The notes under the pieces were generated by a model. The model was not told where the DNA came from. It saw only the letters and a list, made by a program, of their open reading frames with translations, and made no database searches. Shown piece after piece: positions 8,744 through 15,167 of a stretch of DNA of 64,000 nt (the first letter of the stretch is position 1; each line of letters opens with the position of its first letter). The position numbers and the translations under genes were made by a program. This DNA comes from Persicitalea jodogahamensis (GTDB lineage Bacteria; Bacteroidota; Bacteroidia; Cytophagales; Spirosomataceae), in the NCBI RefSeq assembly GCF_014651615.1, contig NZ_BMXF01000003.1, positions 372,001-436,000 on the forward strand. The letters run 5' to 3'.

Positions 8744-8821
8744 TTAGATTTTGGATGCTGGACGCTGGCTACTGGACTTTGGACGCTGGGTTGAATCCAG
8801 AATCCAGTATCCAATGTCTAA
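8744..8821. repeat. imperfect intergenic palindrome between eboB and eboC
   Basis: Arms at 8744-8768 and 8797-8821 match at 20 of 25 positions when paired as an inverted repeat (core TTGGATGCTGGA against TCCAGTATCCAA). The loop holds further TGGA units. It lies inside the ebo operon. The eboE-eboF gap near 5359-5390 has related TCTGGATTTTAGA and TTGGACGTT words, suggesting a family of intergenic elements. Confidence 0.7.
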
Positions 8822-8826
8822 CGTTC

Positions 8827-9861
8827 TCATTTAATCAACAGCGAATCTTTGGCAATGCGGGGTTGCTGTCCGCCGCGCAGAATGGTGTTGCCGTTCATCT
8901 TCTGACTCTGGTCGATTGCCAGGCCATTGGCAAAAACAGATTCGTCGATCTGGCCGCTTTGCCCGAAGGCTTCGATAGCGTTCTGGTAGGTGACTTTTTT
9001 GATGACATCATCGGGAATCCCCCGCATTTTCATCAGAGCGGCGGTTTTGGGTAGAGCCAGCGGATCGGAAATACCCCAATCGGCGGCAGAATTCACCATG
9101 ATTCGCTCGGGACCGTAGCGTTCCACCACTTTCACCATGCGTTCGTTGCCCATTTTGGTAAATGGATAAATAGTGAATCCGGCATAAAATCCCTGATCCA
9201 GGACGCTCTCGACCGTTTCCTCATTATTATGGTCGATGATGACCCAGGCCGGGTCCAGTCCGTGTTCCAGCGCGATGGCCATGCTGCGTTCGGTCCCGTT
9301 CTTCTTGTCGCGGTGCGGGGTGTGAACCTGTACGGGTAGTTTGGCTTGTTTGGCCAATTCAAGCTGGGCGCGGTAGTACTTTTCCTCGGCGGCGGTTTGG
9401 TCGTCAAAGCCGATTTCGCCCACGCCCACTACGCCTTCCTTGTATAGAAAAAGAGGCAGGATTTCCATCACCTGCTCGGCCAGTGGTTCATTATTGGCCT
9501 CACGGGAGTTGAGGCCAATGGTGCAATAGTGCTTGATGCCGAACTGTGACGATCGAAAACGCTCCCAGTTCACCAGACTGCTGTAATAATCCTTAAACGA
9601 CGACAAGCCCGTGCGAGGTTGTCCCAGCCAGAAGGCGGGCTCGATCAGGGCCACGATGCCCGCATCGAACATCGCCTGATAATCGTCGGTGGTCCGGGAA
9701 GTCATGTGAATATGCGGGTCGAAGAAACGCATCCCGCGGATGGCCTCCCGGTATTCTTCCCAGTTCAGGTCGCTGTGTTCGGGCATTTCCTGGGCAGCGA
9801 GTCCGCCGCCTTCCTCAAAGTGCGAAGGGTTGCGTTCGTCTGAATTATTATTTTGATTCAT
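8827..9861 (-). CDS. eboB: TatD-family metal-dependent hydrolase EboB
   Basis: A 344-residue amidohydrolase-superfamily protein related to TatD nucleases/hydrolases. Metal ligands can be followed along the barrel: HIH in FFDPHIHMTSRT, the Glu of VGVGEIGFDD, His in PVQVHTPHRDK, His in VIIDHNNEETV and Asp in NSAADWGISDP. All ligands being present, it is probably an active hydrolase in the cytoplasm. EboB is one of the conserved proteins of the ebo metabolite-traffic cluster, where its substrate is undefined. The start overlaps the end of eboA by 14 bases, so the two are translationally coupled. The N-terminal 30 residues are polar and not part of the barrel. Confidence 0.92.
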   Translation of the reverse strand: MNQNNNSDERNPSHFEEGGGLAAQEMPEHSDLNWEEYREAIRGMRFFDPHIHMTSRTTDDYQAMFDAGIVALIEPAFWLGQPRTGLSSFKDYYSSLVNWERFRSSQFGIKHYCTIGLNSREANNEPLAEQVMEILPLFLYKEGVVGVGEIGFDDQTAAEEKYYRAQLELAKQAKLPVQVHTPHRDKKNGTERSMAIALEHGLDPAWVIIDHNNEETVESVLDQGFYAGFTIYPFTKMGNERMVKVVERYGPERIMVNSAADWGISDPLALPKTAALMKMRGIPDDVIKKVTYQNAIEAFGQSGQIDESVFANGLAIDQSQKMNGNTILRGGQQPRIAKDSLLIK

Positions 9862-10729
9862 AGGTGTTCAGATCATTGAATTCCAAATCGGCCCAAGTTA
9901 ATTGTCCGTGCCCGACTTGGTTCTTTAGGTTTTCGTGATTGTCCAGCAAAGCGAGGGCAGGACCGTAGTTTGAATGGAAACAGGCCAGTGCGGCTGCTTT
10001 CTGATCGTCGGAGTTCTTCGAAGCAAACAAATGTTTCATGTCATCCAATAATCGATCATTCATAAAACCTGGTGTTAGCCGCCACACTTCCGGAGCCACC
10101 GCGCGGCCCGCTGCCCAGCGCTCGTGGGCAAAATCGGAGAGCATCCGGGCCAGGTCAGCGTTGTTTCTTTCGGCCAACCCGACGATTTTGTGGATAGGCT
10201 TATCGTTGAAAATCGTTTTGAGTACCAGCTGGTTCCAGGCAGCTTCATGGAAATGTTTGGCAGGATACGGGTTGTGCATCACCAACGCATCGAATACGTC
10301 GCCCACGTTGGAGCGCACTGCCTCGGTGGCCCTGAACAGCCATTTCCCGGGGAAGGCCAGCATCGGCAGTGCCGAGTATAACGCCACCAGTTCGTTCATC
10401 TCGGCGGTATCAAACAGCGTTTCGATATGGCGGATGTAGGTTGCTTCATCTGAGACGCTCAGGCTCGTTAACAAAAATACCCGGCTCAAGCGGACGGTTG
10501 TCCAGTTTTCCAGGGAAAGGCCCGTTGCTGTTTCAGCGAGTTCAATGGCTTGTTCGGTCGAGAGCGCCACTGTCTGCCGCCCAATGAAACGGGGCACCGC
10601 TACAAAGGCGGTCATCAGTTCGAGTGGGGAAGCAGTACTTTTTTCTTCCAGCCACCGCCATTCGGCCTCCGTAAGCTGCGCCCGCAGCAGATCTGCAAAA
10701 AGCCGATTTATATCTTCTGTAAGTACCAT
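9848..10729 (-). CDS. eboA: EboA domain-containing protein
   Basis: A 293-residue soluble, mainly helical protein with no recognised catalytic motif. The length, composition and position immediately upstream of eboB, eboC, eboD and eboE match EboA, the first gene of the ebo cluster. The product is probably cytoplasmic because there is no signal peptide or membrane segment. It overlaps eboB by 14 bases. Upstream, a 66-base gap separates it from an MgtC-like gene on the same strand; I found no clear promoter there, so the transcript may begin farther upstream. The assignment leans on gene order more than on motifs. Confidence 0.85.
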   Translation of the reverse strand: MVLTEDINRLFADLLRAQLTEAEWRWLEEKSTASPLELMTAFVAVPRFIGRQTVALSTEQAIELAETATGLSLENWTTVRLSRVFLLTSLSVSDEATYIRHIETLFDTAEMNELVALYSALPMLAFPGKWLFRATEAVRSNVGDVFDALVMHNPYPAKHFHEAAWNQLVLKTIFNDKPIHKIVGLAERNNADLARMLSDFAHERWAAGRAVAPEVWRLTPGFMNDRLLDDMKHLFASKNSDDQKAAALACFHSNYGPALALLDNHENLKNQVGHGQLTWADLEFNDLNTYESK

Positions 10730-10795
10730 GAAAAAATAACGATGCTGATTGGAATAAGATTCGGCACGGCTTGAAAAATGAGACTATCTCTTTCT

Positions 10796-11428
10796 TCAAA
10801 AGTCAAGCTCGATTATGTCGGGTTCGTTCAGGAGCCGCCTGATGAGTTTTTCATGTTCTTTCTCCGAACCTTCCAGCACCCAATTACCCGAAATCCGTTC
10901 ACCTGCTAGGTTTTGCTTGCCCCTCTTTACCCTCAAACCGTGTTCTTCGAAGAGCTTTTCGTACTGTTTCAGCATTTTATGCCGATAGGGCGATACGATC
11001 CGGTAGTTGCGTACCTGGTTTTTGTAATGAATAAATCTTTTCTCAAAAATATTCATAACGATCAGTGCGAAAAGAAGCATAAAGGAGGCCACGATCAGCA
11101 AGTCATACAGTCCTGACCCAATGCTTACGCCCAGGGCAGCCACCGCCCAAACCGTCGCGGCAGTCGTAGTGCCATGGACCCGGTTGGTTTCCCGAAAGAT
11201 GATGCCCCCGCCTAGAAAACCAATGCCAGTGACTACATTGGCGGCCATGCGCGAGGGGTCTGCTCCGATCCGAACCGAGACAATGGTGAACATCGTGGAT
11301 CCCAGAGAAATTAGGATCATTGTTCGCAGACCCGCTGATTTGCTTCGGTATTCGCGCTCAAAGCCGATGATGGCTCCCGTCCCGAAGGCGATCAATAATT
11401 TGACAATATCGTCCCAGAAGAAATCCAT
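10796..11428 (-). CDS. MgtC/SapB family membrane protein
   Basis: A 210-residue membrane protein with four or five N-terminal helices and a soluble C-terminal domain. MgtC hallmarks are clear: LIAFGTGAIIGFEREYRSKSAGLRT near the N-terminus and VVTGIGFLGGGIIFRETNRVHGTTTAATVWAVAALG in the middle, given here as positions about 50-85. The C-terminal part (about 135-210) resembles an ACT-like regulatory domain. The family is linked to magnesium limitation and to F1F0-ATPase inhibition in pathogens, but its role in free-living bacteria is unclear. Its start overlaps the stop of the aminopeptidase P gene as ATGA, so these two are co-translated. Confidence 0.9.
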   Translation of the reverse strand: MDFFWDDIVKLLIAFGTGAIIGFEREYRSKSAGLRTMILISLGSTMFTIVSVRIGADPSRMAANVVTGIGFLGGGIIFRETNRVHGTTTAATVWAVAALGVSIGSGLYDLLIVASFMLLFALIVMNIFEKRFIHYKNQVRNYRIVSPYRHKMLKQYEKLFEEHGLRVKRGKQNLAGERISGNWVLEGSEKEHEKLIRRLLNEPDIIELDF

Positions 11429-12720
11429 CAGCTTTGATTCATCAAATCTTCAATCTCTTCCGCTTCAATAGGAATATTTTCCATCAAATCCCGGTTGCCG
11501 TCGGCTATGATGAGGATGTCATTTTCCAGGCGAATGCCCAGACCCTCTTCCCGAATGTAAATTCCCGGCTCGCAGGTGAAGACCATCCCGGGTTCGAAAC
11601 GGCGGTACTTGTTGCCTACGTCATGCACATCCAGGCCCAGAAAATGCGAGGTGCCGTGGGGGAAGTACTTTTTGTAAGCAGGCCAATCGGGATCCTGATT
11701 TTTGATAGCTTCCGTGCTGATCAATCCCAAATCCACCAGTTCTTTTTCCATGAATTCGCCTACCTCCGCGTGGTATTCATCCCAGATATTTCCCACGATC
11801 AGGCGGCTGGAAGCGAATCTGAAAACACGAAGCACGGCGTCGTAAACCTGCCGCTGCCTTTTGGTGAAACGTCCGTTCACCGGGATGGAGCGCGTCAGGT
11901 CTGCGCCATAATTGGCGTATTCGGCTCCTACGTCCAGCAAAATGACGTCGCCGTCTTTACACTCCTGATCGTTCTGAACGTAATGCAGTACGCAAGCATT
12001 AGCCCCCGAAGCCACAATGGGCGTGTAGGCAAAGCCCCGTGACCGGTTGCGGACGAACTCGTGCAGTAATTCAGCCTCAATTTCATATTCCATTACGCCC
12101 GGCTTCACGAAAGCCAACAAGCGCTCAAGTCCTTTCTTGGTGATGTCACAAGCTTGTGTCAGCAGCTGCACCTCTTGCGGTTGCTTGATGGCGCGAAGCT
12201 GATGCATGAGCGGAGCCAGGCGGGCCAGAGAATGCAGCGGGTACTTTTCCCGAAATTCCCCGATAAAGCGCGCGTCGCGGGTTTGCACCGGCGATTCGTT
12301 ACGGGTGTGTTCGTTGGTGTTCAGGTACACTAGGTCTGCTTCAAAAACGATTTGTCGCATAGTGGCCTCGTATTGGTGCGTCCAAAAGATGGTTTGGATG
12401 CCTGAAACCTCTCTCGCCTGTTCCTTAGTGAGTTTTTCGCCTTCCCAGACGGCGATGTGCTCGTTGGTTTCGCGAACGAACAGAACTTGGCGGTACTTTT
12501 CGTCAGGATGCTCGGGGAAAATAAGCAGGACGGTCTCTTCCTGGTCCACGCCGGAAAGATAAAACAAGTCGGAGCTTTGCCGGAATCCCATCGTGCCATC
12601 GGCGTTGGTAGGCATGATATCGTTGGCCTGCAGAATAGCCATTGACTTAGGAGCCATTACCTTAGCGAGACGGCGGCGGTTTTCTATGAAGAGGTCAGTA
12701 TCGATAGGAGAATAACGCAT
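11428..12720 (-). CDS. Xaa-Pro aminopeptidase (aminopeptidase P, M24B)
   Basis: A 430-residue cytoplasmic metallopeptidase that removes N-terminal residues next to proline. An N-terminal creatinase-like domain (about 1-165) precedes the pita-bread catalytic domain. All metal ligands are visible: the two Asp of LLDVGAEYANYGADLTRS, His in FPHGTSHFLGLDVHDVG, Glu in FTCEPGIYI and Glu in LGIRLENDILI. The length matches E. coli PepP (441 residues). The first gene of its minus-strand run, it shares a 1-base overlap with the MgtC-like gene. The subtilase gene diverges from it; the two starts (12720 and 12892) leave 171 bases for both promoters. Confidence 0.95.
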   Translation of the reverse strand: MRYSPIDTDLFIENRRRLAKVMAPKSMAILQANDIMPTNADGTMGFRQSSDLFYLSGVDQEETVLLIFPEHPDEKYRQVLFVRETNEHIAVWEGEKLTKEQAREVSGIQTIFWTHQYEATMRQIVFEADLVYLNTNEHTRNESPVQTRDARFIGEFREKYPLHSLARLAPLMHQLRAIKQPQEVQLLTQACDITKKGLERLLAFVKPGVMEYEIEAELLHEFVRNRSRGFAYTPIVASGANACVLHYVQNDQECKDGDVILLDVGAEYANYGADLTRSIPVNGRFTKRQRQVYDAVLRVFRFASSRLIVGNIWDEYHAEVGEFMEKELVDLGLISTEAIKNQDPDWPAYKKYFPHGTSHFLGLDVHDVGNKYRRFEPGMVFTCEPGIYIREEGLGIRLENDILIIADGNRDLMENIPIEAEEIEDLMNQS

Positions 12721-12891
12721 TGCTTATGATACGGGCGGCTCGCCCGTTTGCAGAATGAAAATAAGGTTATGACACTATTAGCTAATAGAGAAGACGGGCT
12801 GGCAGCCGAACGCGGCCAGGTCCGTACCACATTTCGTAAAATTACGTTGTATCTTGCCAAAGTTAAAATATTACTAAAAATCCTAGACACA

Positions 12892-14421
12892 ATGCGCATC
12901 GCGAAACTGCTGTTGCTACTTCTGATTTTTTCTGCTTCCCTCTCCGCCCAGCCCAAGTACTGGGTATACTTAAAAGATAAAGATGCCACCGCCCGCCCGG
13001 CAATTTCGGAAACCACAAAAGAAAACCGCCGATTGGTAGGCTTGCCGCTTTGGGAAGAAACGGATTTGCCCGTAAGGAAAAGTTACCTCGCACAATTGCA
13101 GAAGAATAACGTTGAGCCGGTTTATGCCTCACGCTGGCTCAATGCCGTTTCCGCGAAATTAACCTACGAACAAGTTCAGGAGTTAAAAAAACTGGAATTT
13201 GTGAAAGAGGTAGTGCCTATGGACGCCGGTTTCATTGTTGCCAGGACACAATCTGATGCAAAACCTGAACTCGCTCCGGTGATGGAGCAGGTACGTTCAC
13301 AGGCATTTACCAAAGCGAACATTACGGCCAAAGGAGTGACGGTAGGCATCATCGATGCCGGATTTTATGGTGCCGACTCGTCGCACTCGCTGCGGCAGGT
13401 TTTTGGCAATAAGCGTATCCTCGGCATTCGGGATTATGTGAAGCCCAATCAGCCCGGCGAGTGGCTTTTCACGACGGCCGAATCTTACTCCGATATGCAC
13501 GGCACTGAGGTAATGGCCGCCATCGCGGGTCTGGATACGGACGACCAGACACAATACGGCATGGCGCTGAACGCCAAATTCTACCTGGCCCGTACGGACT
13601 ACTCACTCCGTGAATGGCGCGGTGAGGAGGATAACTGGATCGCGGCGATGGAATGGATGGATAGCCTGGGGGTACGGCTGATCAATACCTCGCTGGGGTA
13701 CGCGCGTGGCTTCACCGACCCTAACGAAAACTACCTTCCTGAACAAATGGATGGAAAAACGAGTGCCATCAGTAAGGCCGCGCAGATCGCCGTAGACAAA
13801 AAGGGCATCCTGCTCGTCGTTTCGGCTGGTAATGAAGGCGAGGACAAAAAGTGGCGCATTATTTCGACGCCCGCTGACGCTCAGGGGGTATTAGCCGTGG
13901 GAGCGACCAATCGCAAGCTCTGGAACCGTATCGGGTACAGCAGCATCGGGCCGGAATTTTTGCCCTATCTCAAACCCAACGTATCCTGTTTTTCACTGTA
14001 TGGTACTTCGCTGTCTGCCCCGGTCATTACGGGTTTTGCGGCTTGTCTGATGGAAGCGAATCCTGCCCTTTCCAACAAGGAGTTAATGTCTTTGATCGAA
14101 AAATCGGCGCACCTTTATCCTTACGGCAATAACTATGTGGGGTATGGAGTACCCTCGGCGGAGCGAGCCATGACTCTGGCAAAGGCCCCCTATCTCCCGG
14201 CAAAAAGTACCGTGATCAAAACAAAAGGAAAAAAACTCACTGTTCTGGTGTCTACGGAGGAATCATTGCTGGTGGTATATCACAAGAAAAATCAGAAGGA
14301 CGTCATCTCTCAGGGGGTGGTCAGGGTGCAGGATGGCGAAGTTGCGTTGAAAAAAGAGAGTGGCGAATCCCACACGACCATTGACCTGAAAGATCACGCG
14401 ATCGAGGTAGTTTGGGAGTAA
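12892..14421 (+). CDS. S8 family (subtilisin-like) secreted serine peptidase
   Basis: A 509-residue subtilase starting at ATG 12892, where a clean signal peptide (MRIAKLLLLLLIFSASLSA) begins; a longer open frame from 12748 lacks a signal. The triad is complete: Asp155 in VGIIDAGFYG, His203 in DMHGTEV and Ser373 in GTSLSAP, with the oxyanion Asn in VSAGNEGE. A prodomain-like segment fills residues 20-125 and a beta-type C-terminal domain of about 90 residues follows the catalytic core. There is no type IX secretion sorting tail, so it is expected to stay in the periplasm or reach the surface by another route. It is monocistronic or read with the HAD gene 30 bases downstream. Confidence 0.94.
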   Translation: MRIAKLLLLLLIFSASLSAQPKYWVYLKDKDATARPAISETTKENRRLVGLPLWEETDLPVRKSYLAQLQKNNVEPVYASRWLNAVSAKLTYEQVQELKKLEFVKEVVPMDAGFIVARTQSDAKPELAPVMEQVRSQAFTKANITAKGVTVGIIDAGFYGADSSHSLRQVFGNKRILGIRDYVKPNQPGEWLFTTAESYSDMHGTEVMAAIAGLDTDDQTQYGMALNAKFYLARTDYSLREWRGEEDNWIAAMEWMDSLGVRLINTSLGYARGFTDPNENYLPEQMDGKTSAISKAAQIAVDKKGILLVVSAGNEGEDKKWRIISTPADAQGVLAVGATNRKLWNRIGYSSIGPEFLPYLKPNVSCFSLYGTSLSAPVITGFAACLMEANPALSNKELMSLIEKSAHLYPYGNNYVGYGVPSAERAMTLAKAPYLPAKSTVIKTKGKKLTVLVSTEESLLVVYHKKNQKDVISQGVVRVQDGEVALKKESGESHTTIDLKDHAIEVVWE

Positions 14422-14439
14422 GGTTTCCCTTTTGTGGAT

Positions 14440-14447
14440 TACCTTTG
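14440..14447 (+). promoter_or_regulatory. TAnnTTTG -7 element for the HAD gene
   Basis: TACCTTTG is an exact match to the Bacteroidota -7 element. The ATG at 14452 follows only 4 bases later, so transcription starting about 5-8 bases downstream would give a leaderless or nearly leaderless message. A properly spaced -33 TTTG is not evident: the nearest is at 14411-14414, a 25-base spacer. Confidence 0.5.
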
Positions 14448-14451
14448 CGGC

Positions 14452-15111
14452 ATGAAAACAGAATTTGCCGTAATCTTCGATATGGATGGCGTCATCTGCC
14501 ATACCAACCCGTACCACTCCCGCGCCTTCCGCGCCTTTTTTGCCAAGCGGGGGCTCAATCCCACCGACGGGGAATTTGCCCAGCACATGTTTGGGAAAAG
14601 CAACAGCTATATTCTTAAGCATTTCCTGCAACGCGAAATCGTGGGCGAGGAATTCGCACAATTGGAAGATGAGAAAGAGAGCCTGTTCCGGGAACTGTAC
14701 GAGCCTTACGTAGATCCTATTGCCGGATTTTCTGGGTTCTTGGTGGATTTAAAAAACCACGGTGTTAAAACCGCCGTAGCTACTTCTGCTCCCCGCGCCA
14801 ACCTTGATTTAATTTCAGGCAAACTGGACCTGCCTTCATCCATAGACTCTTTCATGGCCAGTGAGGATGTTACCAAACACAAACCCGATCCTCAGGTGTA
14901 TCTCACTTCCGCCGAGCGGCTGGGCATAAAGCCAGAAAATTGCCTCGTGTTTGAAGATTCATTTTCGGGCGTATCGGCGGCAATCAATGCGGGAATGAAG
15001 GTAGTTGGGGTACTTAGCTCGCACACTAAGGAAGAACTACCCCCCTGCGATGATTATATCGAGGACTACCGGGAAATGTCTTTTGGGCGGGTGGCGGCGC
15101 TGTTTAACTAA
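14452..15111 (+). CDS. HAD-superfamily phosphatase, beta-phosphoglucomutase-like
   Basis: A 219-residue HAD hydrolase starting at ATG 14452. Motif I is FDMDGVICH (nucleophile Asp and acid/base Asp). Motif II is the Thr/Ser of VATSAP, motif III is Lys in KHKPDPQVY, and motif IV is the acidic pair in VFEDSFSGV. The alpha-helical cap between motifs I and II is that of the beta-phosphoglucomutase/phosphatase branch. Such enzymes act on small sugar phosphates or related metabolites in the cytoplasm. The exact substrate cannot be assigned. It lies 30 bases after the subtilase but has its own good -7 element. Confidence 0.93.
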   Translation: MKTEFAVIFDMDGVICHTNPYHSRAFRAFFAKRGLNPTDGEFAQHMFGKSNSYILKHFLQREIVGEEFAQLEDEKESLFRELYEPYVDPIAGFSGFLVDLKNHGVKTAVATSAPRANLDLISGKLDLPSSIDSFMASEDVTKHKPDPQVYLTSAERLGIKPENCLVFEDSFSGVSAAINAGMKVVGVLSSHTKEELPPCDDYIEDYREMSFGRVAALFN

Positions 15112-15158
15112 ACTTCCCGAAAGAAAGGCCACTTAGAACGGCATGACCTTCGGGAAGT
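15112..15158. terminator. weak stem-loop between convergent genes
   Basis: ACTTCCCGAA at 15112-15121 and TTCGGGAAGT at 15149-15158 pair perfectly over 10 bases with a 27-base loop. It lies just after the HAD gene stop and before the end of the convergent cytochrome gene, so it could end both transcripts. There is no clear U-tract, so confidence is modest. Confidence 0.4.
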
Positions 15159-15167
15159 CAACATTCG

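Noticed and set aside
12748-12891. N-terminal extension of the subtilase
   Set aside because: Lacks a signal peptide; the ATG at 12892 starts a perfect signal sequence.
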